In this document: positions 18,353 through 26,822 of the stretch, one piece after another
Numbering within the stretch: position 1 is the stretch's first letter
How the letters are laid out: each line of letters starts with the position of its first letter
Source: CAWEYO01 sp963813315
GTDB lineage: Bacteria > Pseudomonadota > Alphaproteobacteria > Rhizobiales > Rhizobiaceae
Assembly: GCA_963813315.1 (NCBI GenBank)
Contig: CAWEYO010000003.1
Span: 105,573 to 169,572, forward strand
Length of the DNA: 64,000 bases
Direction: 5' to 3'
Position numbers and translations under genes: made by a program
Notes under the pieces: model-generated
What the model was told of the DNA's origin: nothing
Databases searched by the model: none
The model's input: the letters and a program-made list of their open reading frames with translations, nothing else

Positions 18353-20002
18353 CTACTTGATCTTCGGCAATTGCTCCCACTGGTGGAACGGCGGCGGCGA
18401 AGGCAGCTGCCATTCCAGCGTCGTCGCTCCCTCACCCCACGGGTTGGCACCGGCTACCCGCTTCTTCGAGAATGCCTCGAACACGCCGACGAGGAAGATC
18501 ACCACGCCAAGGGCCGCGATGTAGGACCCGTAGGACGACACCATGTTCCAGCCGGCGAACGCGTCCGGATAGTCGATGTAGCGGCGGGGCATACCAGCCA
18601 GACCGAGGAAGTGTTGCGGAAAGAAGACCAGATTCACGCCGATGAAGGTCACCCAGAAATGGGTGCGCGCAATCAACGGCGAGTACATGTAACCTGTCAT
18701 CTTCGGGAACCAGTAGTACCAGGCCGCAAAAATCGCGAACACGGCGCCGAGCGACAGCACATAGTGGAAGTGCGCCACGACGTAGTAAGTATCGTGCAGC
18801 GAGCGATCCAGCCCGGCATTGGCGAGTTGGACACCGGTCACGCCGCCGACGGTGAACAGGAAGATGAACCCGATCGCCCAAAGCATGGGGGTGCGCATCG
18901 AGATCGAGCCGCCCCACATCGTGGCAATCCATGAGAATATCTTCACGCCGGTCGGGACAGCGATTACCATCGTGGCGAACACGAAATAGCGTTGAGTGTC
19001 GAGCGACAGGCCGGTCGTATACATGTGGTGCGCCCAGACGACAAAGCCCACCACACCGATTGCAACCATGGCATAGGCCATGCCGAGATAGCCGAAGATG
19101 GGCTTCCTCGAGAAGGTCGAAACGATGTGGCTGACGATGCCGAACCCCGGCAGGATCAGGATGTAGACTTCGGGGTGACCGAAGAACCAGAACAGGTGCT
19201 GGAACAGGATCGGATCGCCGCCGCCCTCGGGCGCGAAGAAGGTCGTGCCAAAGTTGCGATCGGTGAGCAGCATGGTGATGCCGCCCGCCAGAACCGGCAG
19301 CGACAGCAGCAGCAGGAAGGCGGTGATCAGCACCGACCACGCAAAAAGCGGCATCTTGTGCAGTGTCATGCCCGGAGCGCGCATGTTGAAAATGGTCGTG
19401 ATGAAGTTGATCGCGCCGAGGATCGACGAAGCGCCCGCAATGTGGAGCGACAGGATCGCCAGGTCCATCGCCGGGCCCGGCTGGCCGCTCGTCGAGAATG
19501 GCGGATAGATCGTCCAGCCGCCGCCGACGCCATGGGCGCCCGGCGCGCTCGGCATGAACGCCGACAGAATGAGCAGGGTGAATGCCGGCGGCAGCAGCCA
19601 GAACGAGATGTTGTTCATGCGCGGGAACGCCATGTCCGGCGCGCCGATCATGATCGGCACCATCCAGTTGGCGAAGCCGCCGATCAGGGCCGGCATGACC
19701 ATGAAGAATATCATGATCAGGCCGTGCGCCGTGGTGAAGGCGTTGAACATGCTCTTGCCGGCATCGACCGCTGCGTCGCCGCCGACGCCATAAACCATCT
19801 CGGCAAGGCCGGTGAATATCTGGATGCCCGGCTCGGCGAGTTCCCAGCGCATCATCACCGACAGGAACCCCCCGATGATGCCCGCGCCGATCGCGAACGT
19901 CAGGTAGAGCGTTCCGATGTCTTTATGGTTCGTGGAATTCACCCAGCGAACCCAGCCATGCGGCTTGTGATCGTGATGCTCGTGAGCTGCCGCGCCTGCC
20001 AT
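18353..20002 (-). CDS. ctaD: Cytochrome c oxidase subunit I (aa3 type)
   Basis: 549 residues, twelve membrane helices. The heme and CuB ligands are all present: His in TTAHGLIMIFFMVMP, the His-Tyr crosslink region FWFFGHPEVYILILP, the His pair in WAHHMYTTG, and HFH in VAHFHYVLSLG. The K-channel and D-channel regions look intact (for example NWMVPIMIGAPDMAFPRMNN). This is the catalytic, proton-pumping subunit of the terminal oxidase. Spacing to subunit II upstream is 37 bases. Confidence 0.98.
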   Translation of the reverse strand: MAGAAAHEHHDHKPHGWVRWVNSTNHKDIGTLYLTFAIGAGIIGGFLSVMMRWELAEPGIQIFTGLAEMVYGVGGDAAVDAGKSMFNAFTTAHGLIMIFFMVMPALIGGFANWMVPIMIGAPDMAFPRMNNISFWLLPPAFTLLILSAFMPSAPGAHGVGGGWTIYPPFSTSGQPGPAMDLAILSLHIAGASSILGAINFITTIFNMRAPGMTLHKMPLFAWSVLITAFLLLLSLPVLAGGITMLLTDRNFGTTFFAPEGGGDPILFQHLFWFFGHPEVYILILPGFGIVSHIVSTFSRKPIFGYLGMAYAMVAIGVVGFVVWAHHMYTTGLSLDTQRYFVFATMVIAVPTGVKIFSWIATMWGGSISMRTPMLWAIGFIFLFTVGGVTGVQLANAGLDRSLHDTYYVVAHFHYVLSLGAVFAIFAAWYYWFPKMTGYMYSPLIARTHFWVTFIGVNLVFFPQHFLGLAGMPRRYIDYPDAFAGWNMVSSYGSYIAALGVVIFLVGVFEAFSKKRVAGANPWGEGATTLEWQLPSPPPFHQWEQLPKIK

Positions 20003-20039
20003 GATTCGCTCCGTTACTTTCCCTGTCCCGTCTGACGCA

Positions 20040-20918
20040 TCAATTGCCGGCGGACGCTACTTTCAGATTGCCGTCGATGTCCGCTATCAGCGCCTTGTTG
20101 GCGCCGTCGAGATCGGTCTTCGCCGCCGCCAGCCAAGTGCTGTACCGTTCATTCGAAACGACGCGAATTGCGATCGGCATGTAGGCATGATCCTTGCCGC
20201 AGAGTTCCGAGCACTGGCCGTAATAAAGGCCTTCCTTTTTGGCCTTGAACCATATCTCGTTGATGCGGCCCGGCACCGCGTCGGTCTTCACTCCGAACGC
20301 TGGCATCGCGAAAGCGTGAAGCACGTCGCTCGCCGTCACCAGGACGCGAACCGTGGCATCGACCGGCACCACCACTTCGTTATCGACCGCCAGTAGCCGC
20401 GGGTATACGGCACGATCGTCCTTGCCGGCAGCGGCGCGGGCATCGTCCGCCAAAAGCGCGGAATTGAACGAAAGAGGCTCGTCGACCTGATATTCATAGT
20501 CCCAGTTCCACTGGTTGCCGGTAGCCTTGATCGTCAGCTTGGGTTCTTCCGGCGGCGTATACTGGGCCGTCAGCAACTGGAAGGACGGCACGGCGAGGAA
20601 CAGCAGCACGACGACCGGCCCGACCGTCCACAGCACCTCGATCAAGGTGTTGTGGCTGGTGCGTGAGGGCACGCGGTTCAGGCTGGCGCGAAACCTCAGG
20701 ATGCACACCGCAAGCAGGGCCAGAACAAGGAGAGTGATCGGAACGATGAACCACAACGTGTATTCCTCGAACCAGGTGATCTCTTCCATGATGCTGGTCG
20801 CCGCGTCCTGGAAGCGCATCTGCCAGGGCCGGGGCTGGTCAGCATAGGCTGCCGCGGTGGCGAAGAAAGTGGCTAGTGCACTGGCGCCAGCAAAGATTTT
20901 CCTCATCGCCCTGTTCAT
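20040..20918 (-). CDS. ctaC: Cytochrome c oxidase subunit II
   Basis: 292 residues with a signal peptide (MNRAMRKIFAGASALATFFA), two membrane helices and a periplasmic cupredoxin domain. The CuA ligands are in YYGQCSELCGKDHAYMPI (two Cys, Glu, His, Met) plus the upstream His in DVLHAFAMPAFG. The aromatic TGNQWNWDYEY segment, for electron entry from cytochrome c, is intact. It is the first gene of the oxidase operon. The start at 20918 is used; the frame to 21110 extends into the promoter region. Confidence 0.97.
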   Translation of the reverse strand: MNRAMRKIFAGASALATFFATAAAYADQPRPWQMRFQDAATSIMEEITWFEEYTLWFIVPITLLVLALLAVCILRFRASLNRVPSRTSHNTLIEVLWTVGPVVVLLFLAVPSFQLLTAQYTPPEEPKLTIKATGNQWNWDYEYQVDEPLSFNSALLADDARAAAGKDDRAVYPRLLAVDNEVVVPVDATVRVLVTASDVLHAFAMPAFGVKTDAVPGRINEIWFKAKKEGLYYGQCSELCGKDHAYMPIAIRVVSNERYSTWLAAAKTDLDGANKALIADIDGNLKVASAGN

Positions 20919-21294
20919 CTCCCAGTTCAACGCGCGTCGAGGCGTGCGTCCGCGAAAGTCCAATGACACTGGAACGGGAATCCCGGTGCCTGCTGCGGCG
21001 TTCAAACCATACTCCTTTCCCGACCGCAAGAAAGGAGCCTCCGAAACTGTGCGGCATTTTTGCGCGTGACAACCGCCGCTTGGCGCCGTTCCTTTGTTAT
21101 CCGCCTCCACACCGGACGGCAGCGTGCCTGCGCGATGGGCCCTGTGTCCGCGGAGTTGCCGGATGTTCGTCGCAATTCGGGCAGATTCAGGCTAATCTCG
21201 TGGAAAGCAGCCGTTTCCGCAGGCTTGCTTATGTGCCTGTTCTTTTCCTTGCCAAGGTCCCGGTCTAGAGTGCCGTGATTCGCATGGAGTCATC
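20919..21294. promoter_or_regulatory. Divergent promoter region between ctaC and ialB
   Basis: 376 bases without a supported gene separate the divergent oxidase operon and the ialB-like gene, and must hold both promoters. I see no strong palindrome or repeat. An AT-richer patch with ATTCAGGCTAATCTCG lies near 21185-21200, about 95 bases before ialB. No clear -35/-10 pair can be named with confidence. Confidence 0.5.
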
Positions 21295-21813
21295 ATGAAA
21301 ATCCGGCTTTCAAGACCTCGGGCGACGGCCCTCCTCCTTGCCGCCACGATAGGGATGGCCGTTCCGGCCGCTGCCCAGCAGCAGAACGGAACCGTGAAGT
21401 CGACCCATGGCGCTTGGTCGATCATCTGCGATACACCGGCTGGCGCCACTGGCGAGCAATGCGCGATGATGCAAAACGTCGTCGCCGAAGACCGGCCGGA
21501 AATCGGCCTGTCGGTAGTCGTTCTGCGTACCGCCGACAACAAGGCGGAGATTTTGCGCGTGCTGGCGCCCCTCGGCGTCCTGCTGCCAAACGGCCTTGGC
21601 CTGAATGTTGACGGCAAGGACATCGGGCGCGCGTATTTCGTGCGCTGCTTCCCTGACGGCTGCTATGCGGAGGTCATCCTTGAGAAGCCCCTGCTCGACA
21701 CCCTGAAATCCGGCAAGGCGGCCACCTTCATTGTTTTCCAGACACCCGAGGAAGGCATCGGCATTCCGGTCGACCTGAAGGGCTTTGGCGATGGGTTTTC
21801 GGCACTTCCCTGA
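21295..21813 (+). CDS. Invasion-associated locus B (IalB) family protein
   Basis: 172 residues with a signal peptide (MKIRLSRPRATALLLAATIG, cleavage near PAAAQ), so periplasmic. The mature part shows the IalB pattern: THGAWSIICDTPAG, a first Cys pair around ICDT and EQCAM, LPNGLGLNVDG, and a second pair in YFVRCFPDGCYAEVIL. Named from Bartonella, the family is widespread in rhizobia where it has no proven invasion role. It is followed by tldD after 74 bases. Confidence 0.9.
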   Translation: MKIRLSRPRATALLLAATIGMAVPAAAQQQNGTVKSTHGAWSIICDTPAGATGEQCAMMQNVVAEDRPEIGLSVVVLRTADNKAEILRVLAPLGVLLPNGLGLNVDGKDIGRAYFVRCFPDGCYAEVILEKPLLDTLKSGKAATFIVFQTPEEGIGIPVDLKGFGDGFSALP

Positions 21814-21887
21814 TCGCCGCGCATTGCCGAATGTCGTTTTCGCTCCTACATCGATGCCGATAGTTTCCTTGTAACGGCGGACGCGCG

Positions 21888-23300
21888 ATGAACAGCCTGC
21901 TTAACCAGTTCGATATTTCCGACGATCACGTTCGACGCATCGTTGCGGAAACGATAGACGGCGCCGACGACGGCGAACTTTACCTTGAGTACAGTCAAGG
22001 CGAGGCGCTGGTCTTCGACAACGGCCGGCTGAAGACTGCGAACTTCAACATGGATCAGGGCTTCGGCCTGCGCGCCGTGGCCGGCGAGGCTACCGGCTAC
22101 GCCCATTCGAGCGAACTCTCGGAGGCTGCGCTGCTGCGCGCGGCCGATGCGGTATCCGCCGTCAAGGGCGGCTATTCGGGCACGCTGGCCGCAGCACCTC
22201 ATCGTACCAACCGCCATCTCTATGGCGAGGAGAACCCAATCGCCTCGCCATCCTTTGAGGAGAAGGCCAAGCTTCTGCAGGAGATCGACGCGTTTCTTCG
22301 CAGCAAGGATCCGCGCGTGCGGCAGGTGACCGCGTCGCTCGCCTCCTCATGGCAGCATGTCGAAATCCTGCGCGCCGACGGGCAGGTGGTGAGCGATGTG
22401 CGCCCGCTTGTCCGCATCAATGTTTCGGTCGTCGCCGGTGAGGGCGATCGGCAGGAGACCGGCTCATATGGCATGGGCGGCCGCAAGGGCTTCGGCGAAT
22501 TCCTTGCAGAGGAAAGCTGGAAATTTGCCGCCGACGAGGCATTGCGCCAGGCGCTGGTCAACCTCCGCGCGGTGCCCGCGCCTGCCGGCACGTTCGACAT
22601 CGTGCTGGCGAGCGGCTGGCCGGGAGTCATGCTGCACGAGGCGGTCGGCCACGGGCTTGAAGGTGACTTCAACAGAAAGAAAACGTCGGCTTTTGCCGGC
22701 CTTATGGGCCAACAGGTCGCCGCAAGGGGCGTTACGGTGGTGGATGACGGCACCATTGCCGAGCGGCGCGGCTCGCTGACGATCGACGACGAGGGAACGC
22801 CGACCAACCGCACCGTACTGATCGACGACGGCAAGCTGGTCGGCTACATGCAGGATCGGCAGAATGCACGGCTGATGGGCATGAATCCCACTGGCAACGG
22901 GCGGCGCGAATCCTATTCCCATCAGCCAATGCCGCGCATGACGAATACGTACATGACGGCGGGCGACATGACTCCGGACGAGATCATCGCCTCGGTGTCG
23001 AAGGGCATCTATGCCGTCTCCTTCGGCGGTGGCCAGGTAGACATCACCAGCGGCAAATTCGTGTTCGGCTGTACCGAAGCCTACATGATAGAGGACGGCA
23101 AGGTCACCCAGCCCATCAAGGGCGCGATGCTCATTGGGAACGGCCCCGATGCACTGCACCGCGTGACGATGATCGGCAACGACATGAAGCTGGACACAGG
23201 TATCGGCATGTGCGGCAAGGGCGGACAGGGCGTGCCAGTCGGGGTCGGACAGCCGCATCTGCGTATGAACCAGATTACAGTCGGCGGTACGCGTGCTTGA
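21888..23300 (+). CDS. tldD: Metalloprotease TldD
   Basis: 470 residues, the usual TldD length. The zinc motif is HEAVGHGLEGD (HExxxH, near residue 250), with the downstream Cys region FVFGCTEAYMIEDGKV (near 395). The N-terminal LYLEYSQGEALVFDNGRLKT and central GRRESYSHQPMPRMTNTYM are typical. TldD forms a heterodimer with TldE (PmbA), which is not in this window. The pair degrades unfolded peptides and matures some modified peptides. Its stop is 21 bases before the palindromic repeat. Confidence 0.95.
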   Translation: MNSLLNQFDISDDHVRRIVAETIDGADDGELYLEYSQGEALVFDNGRLKTANFNMDQGFGLRAVAGEATGYAHSSELSEAALLRAADAVSAVKGGYSGTLAAAPHRTNRHLYGEENPIASPSFEEKAKLLQEIDAFLRSKDPRVRQVTASLASSWQHVEILRADGQVVSDVRPLVRINVSVVAGEGDRQETGSYGMGGRKGFGEFLAEESWKFAADEALRQALVNLRAVPAPAGTFDIVLASGWPGVMLHEAVGHGLEGDFNRKKTSAFAGLMGQQVAARGVTVVDDGTIAERRGSLTIDDEGTPTNRTVLIDDGKLVGYMQDRQNARLMGMNPTGNGRRESYSHQPMPRMTNTYMTAGDMTPDEIIASVSKGIYAVSFGGGQVDITSGKFVFGCTEAYMIEDGKVTQPIKGAMLIGNGPDALHRVTMIGNDMKLDTGIGMCGKGGQGVPVGVGQPHLRMNQITVGGTRA

Positions 23301-23321
23301 TTTTCACGCCGTTGCGGGAAC

Positions 23322-23586
23322 TTAGAGCAAGATGAGATTAGGTCTGGTCATTCTGCCGGAGGAAATTTGCGACAAGGTCGAGGGCTTCGGCGACGGTCGT
23401 ACCGGGGTACGGCCGAGCCGGAGCCCGAAGGATTTGGCGCAAATCCCGGCCCTTCGGGTTTCCGTGCGGCGGGCGCCCACTTTGTCGGCTGCTCGGCCGA
23501 TGGAACCCCATCGACCGTCGCGACCCTTCGCGTGGATCGCCTCGCCCCCGAAACAGAATTGACCTCTAATCTCATCTTGCTCTAAG
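23322..23586. repeat. Palindromic element with 20-bp terminal inverted repeats, family B copy 1
   Basis: The gap between convergent tldD and purD is filled by one element. Its ends are perfect inverted repeats, TTAGAGCAAGATGAGATTAG at the left and its reverse complement ending at about 23585. Inside, bases about 23340-23475 (GTCATTCTGCCGGAG, then AATTTGCG and GGAGCCCGA and CCCTTCGGGTTT) match 51910-52036 near sleB. A small hairpin with CCCG/CGGG arms followed by TTT lies near 23444-23461 and could stop transcription. The right end lies at the purD stop. Reading frames through it are accidental. Confidence 0.8.
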
Positions 23587-24865
23587 GAGCGAGGTGCCGC
23601 TCCCGTTCCATCGCACGCCAACCAATATCCCTTCGGCAGAAGCCTTCCGGCCAGTCGATTTTCCCGATCGCCGCGTAGGCCTTCGCTTGCGCCTCAGTGA
23701 CCGTCCGTCCCATCGCGGTGACATTGAGCACGCGCCCGCCATTGGCCCTCAGCTCGCCGTCGCGCAGCGTGGTGCCCGCGTGGAAAATCTCGACGCCGAT
23801 CTCAGCCGCTTCGTCCAACCCTCGAATCACGGAGCCCTTTCGCGGTGCGCCAGGATAGCCGCTTGCCGCCATAACCACGGTCAACGCCGTCTCTTCGCGC
23901 CAGCGCGCCGACATGTGCGACAATTGTCCGTCGGCGGCTGCGTTTATCAGAACAAGCAGATCATCCTTGAGCCTCGGCATCAGCACCTGGCATTCCGGAT
24001 CGCCAAAGCGCGTGTTGAACTCGATCAGCTTCGGCCCCTCGTGTGTAATCATGAGACCGGCGAACAGGATGCCGCAAAATGGCGCGCCAATTTCCGCCAT
24101 TGCACGAAGCGTCGGTTCGACAATCTCCCGCATCGCCCGCGCGATGATTTCCGGTGTCATCACGGGCGCCGGCGAATAGGCGCCCATGCCGCCGGTGTTG
24201 GGCCCGGTATCGCCCTCTCCGACGCGCTTGTGGTCCTGGGCGGTGCCGAACGGTAGCGCTGTCTTACCATCGCAGATGCAGAAGAAACTTGCTTCCTCGC
24301 CTGTCAGAAATTCCTCGACGACCACCTCAGCGCCGGCTTCGCCGAACGCGCCTTCAAAACAGGCATCGATCGCCTCCAGCGCTTCCTGAACCGCCATCGC
24401 AACGGTGACACCCTTGCCGGCCGCCAGCCCATCGGCCTTTACGACAATCGGTGCGCCCTGGCCCAGCACGTAGGCTTTGGCGTCGGCCGCATTGTCGAAG
24501 CGTTGATAGGCGCCGGTCGGAATGCCGTATCTTGCGCAGAGATCCTTGGTGAAGCCTTTCGACCCTTCGAGTTTGGCGGCCCTGCCCGACGGACCGAAGA
24601 CGCGAATACCCGCCGCCGAAAGATCGTCAGCCAGCCCGGCCACGAGTGGACCTTCCGGGCCGACCACAACCAGTTCGATCGCTTTATCCCGGCAGAAGCT
24701 TGCCACCGCCGCGTGGTCGGCAATATCCAGCGCAACGCATTCGGCCTCCCGCGCGATACCCGGATTACCCGGTGCGGCGAACAGCTTCGTCAGCATCGGC
24801 GAGGCCGCGAGCTTCCAGGCAAGCGCATGTTCGCGTCCGCCGGAGCCGATCAAGAGAACGTTCAT
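23582..24865 (-). CDS. purD: Phosphoribosylamine-glycine ligase (GAR synthetase)
   Basis: 427 residues, standard length. PurD joins glycine to phosphoribosylamine in purine synthesis. It begins MNVLLIGSGGREHALAWKLA, the family hallmark. The ATP-grasp core shows VVKADGLAAGKGVTVA, VVEEFLTGEEASFFCICDG and the metal site LIEFNTRFGDPECQVLM. The start at 24865 is unambiguous; upstream codons to 25003 run opposite to ubiA. It is divergent from ubiA with 127 bases between starts. Confidence 0.97.
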   Translation of the reverse strand: MNVLLIGSGGREHALAWKLAASPMLTKLFAAPGNPGIAREAECVALDIADHAAVASFCRDKAIELVVVGPEGPLVAGLADDLSAAGIRVFGPSGRAAKLEGSKGFTKDLCARYGIPTGAYQRFDNAADAKAYVLGQGAPIVVKADGLAAGKGVTVAMAVQEALEAIDACFEGAFGEAGAEVVVEEFLTGEEASFFCICDGKTALPFGTAQDHKRVGEGDTGPNTGGMGAYSPAPVMTPEIIARAMREIVEPTLRAMAEIGAPFCGILFAGLMITHEGPKLIEFNTRFGDPECQVLMPRLKDDLLVLINAAADGQLSHMSARWREETALTVVMAASGYPGAPRKGSVIRGLDEAAEIGVEIFHAGTTLRDGELRANGGRVLNVTAMGRTVTEAQAKAYAAIGKIDWPEGFCRRDIGWRAMERERHLAP

Positions 24866-24992
24866 GCCGCAACCTCGCCGAAACTGCCATCGAGTTCCTT
24901 CGCTATTGGCGAAGCGGGAATGGGTCAAGCGGCAAGATATCGAGGCGGTGAGAGCGCTTGACGCCCGCCCCGTCGCCTGCCACTCCACACCG

Positions 24993-25976
24993 ATGGAGAT
25001 CATTCAATCGCGAAAGGGACAGGGGCGTGTTGCCGACGCGCCAAGCGGACACTGGGTGTATCGCATTCTGCCGCGCGCATTGTGGCCGTACGCGCAGCTT
25101 GCCCGCTGGGACCGACCGATCGGCTGGCAGCTTCTGCTGTGGCCGTGCTGGTGGTCGGCCGCACTCGCCGCGACGGCGAATGCGCGCGCAGGCGACGCGC
25201 TTTTGTCACTGCTGCCTTCACCCCTGCACCTGGTCCTGTTTCTGGTCGGCGCGATCGCCATGCGCGGCGCCGGCTGCACCTACAATGACATTGTGGACTT
25301 TCGGATCGACGCCGAAGTCGAGCGCACGCGTTCGCGACCGCTGCCATCGGGCCAGGTGACACGCGGTCAGGCCTGGATTTTTCTGATCTGCCAGGCACTC
25401 GCCGGTTTCGCGATACTGCTTCAGTTCAACGACTTTACCATCCTGCTCGGCATCGGCTCGCTCGCCGTAGTAGCCGTATATCCCTTCATGAAAAGGGTCA
25501 CCGACTGGCCACAATTGGTGCTGGGACTTGCATTTTCCTGGGGCGCGCTCATGGGCTGGGCGGCAGACTTCGGCGAACTCGGCCAGCCAGCCATGTTGCT
25601 CTATTGCGGGACGGTCCTGTGGGTAGTCGGGTATGACACGATCTACGCCCATCAGGACAAGGAAGACGACGCCATCGCTGGAGTGCGGTCCACGGCGCGG
25701 CTCTTCGGCGAGAACACGAAACCTTGGCTGACCGGTCTCTATTGCGGGGCGCTGATGTTGTTCGCGCTCGCCTTCGCAATGGCTGAAGTGCCGATGCCGG
25801 CGCTGGCTGGCCTGCTTGCCGCCGGCGCGCATATGACGCGGCAGATCCAGGCGCTCGACATCGACAATCCGGAGCAGTGTCTGAGCCTGTTCAAGTCGAA
25901 CAACGCAGTGGGCTGGTTGATCTTTCTGGGCCTGATCGGCGGCGGGCTGTGGATAGCGGTCAAGCCGCTGATCTGA
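24993..25976 (+). CDS. ubiA: 4-hydroxybenzoate polyprenyltransferase
   Basis: 327 residues, about eight membrane helices. UbiA attaches the polyprenyl tail to 4-hydroxybenzoate in ubiquinone synthesis. Both Asp-rich motifs are present: NDIVDFRID near residue 98 and YDTIYAHQDKEDD near 214. ERTRSRPLPSG after the first motif is typical. The ATG at 24993 (MEIIQSRKGQ) is chosen because the longer open frame upstream is antisense to purD. The polyprenyl substrate would be made by the diphosphate synthase at 36.3-37.3 kb. It converges on the DUF6101 gene. Confidence 0.95.
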   Translation: MEIIQSRKGQGRVADAPSGHWVYRILPRALWPYAQLARWDRPIGWQLLLWPCWWSAALAATANARAGDALLSLLPSPLHLVLFLVGAIAMRGAGCTYNDIVDFRIDAEVERTRSRPLPSGQVTRGQAWIFLICQALAGFAILLQFNDFTILLGIGSLAVVAVYPFMKRVTDWPQLVLGLAFSWGALMGWAADFGELGQPAMLLYCGTVLWVVGYDTIYAHQDKEDDAIAGVRSTARLFGENTKPWLTGLYCGALMLFALAFAMAEVPMPALAGLLAAGAHMTRQIQALDIDNPEQCLSLFKSNNAVGWLIFLGLIGGGLWIAVKPLI

Positions 25977-26029
25977 CGGGGGCCCGCCTCCCGTACTTCT
26001 GCCAGCAGGGCAAAATTGTCGGGAGGGCG

Positions 26030-26596
26030 CTATCGCCCCGCGATGATCTCATTGCCGTCGACGACGAGCCGCACGCCGAGATCGCCCGCCTTGCGCCGAA
26101 CGATGTGGCGCCGGCGACGACGCGCCGAGACGCGCTTCTTGCGCCGGTCCCTGGCACGGACGGCACCCACTGCCAAGCCCATGGACTCCTCCAGAGTACG
26201 CGCAACGCCGTCGGCTTCGATCAACAGCATAGGCAGCCGATAGGCGTCCGCCCAAGCCCGCCAGTCGGCGGCTACATCCTCCAGGTCGTGCGCGACGAGC
26301 AACGGCACACACAGCATCGGGTCATTGTGGAACAGTTCCAGCGTGACGGTGACATTGCCGAGATTGTCTTCGAGGGCGCGCGCGGCAACGCCGCGGAAGG
26401 CTCGCGCCGGGAGCGCAATGGTGACCGGCAGTCCGCTCCTGTCGAGAACCCGCCTGATCACCGCGCCGCGGCGGTCGATGGTGAACGTTACGTCGGCATC
26501 GTCGTCGCGGGCCGCGTAGCTCACTTTCTGAGGCAAGCGAAAGGGGTCGAGCCGCATGTCGCGGCCCGCCCAGACTGGCTTCAGTCCGGTTTTCAT
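26030..26596 (-). CDS. DUF6101 family protein
   Basis: 188 residues, no signal peptide or membrane segment. It starts MKTGLKPVWAGRDMRLDPFR and has a beta-rich N-terminal half, a central LELFHNDPMLCVPLLVAHD segment and a basic region with RRKKRVSARRRRRHIVRRK (about 150-168) before the end. The pattern matches the uncharacterised DUF6101 family of Hyphomicrobiales. The basic cluster could bind nucleic acid, but this is a guess. It stands alone, convergent with ubiA. Confidence 0.7.
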   Translation of the reverse strand: MKTGLKPVWAGRDMRLDPFRLPQKVSYAARDDDADVTFTIDRRGAVIRRVLDRSGLPVTIALPARAFRGVAARALEDNLGNVTVTLELFHNDPMLCVPLLVAHDLEDVAADWRAWADAYRLPMLLIEADGVARTLEESMGLAVGAVRARDRRKKRVSARRRRRHIVRRKAGDLGVRLVVDGNEIIAGR

Positions 26597-26647
26597 GGAT
26601 GTGCCTTCCTGTTTCTCCCGAGAGCCGGTTTCCGGTCTTCTCGCGGA

Positions 26648-26664
26648 CCGGTTTTCCCGGTCTC
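26648..26664. other. Short hairpin upstream of the DUF6101 gene
   Basis: GACCGG and CCGGTC form a six-base stem around a TTTTC loop, 52 bases upstream of the DUF6101 start. Flanking bases (GCCGGTTTCCGG) can form a second small stem. It lies in the likely 5' leader; no known riboswitch shape is recognised. Confidence 0.4.
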
Positions 26665-26822
26665 GTTGTGTCAGGAAAGGCTAGCTGGCACGCGTTACCG
26701 ACGTCCTTAGAAGTTCGGTTAAGTTTTCGCTGATCGGGCGGATGGTTATCGGTTTGCACACAGGTGAAATATTCAGGAAACCTGTCTGAACAACGGGTTA
26801 ACCGGATGAAATAACGTCGGAA

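Noticed and set aside
24522..25976. 484-codon frame containing ubiA with a long N-terminal extension
   Set aside because: The extension is antisense to purD and has no family match; UbiA begins at 24993.
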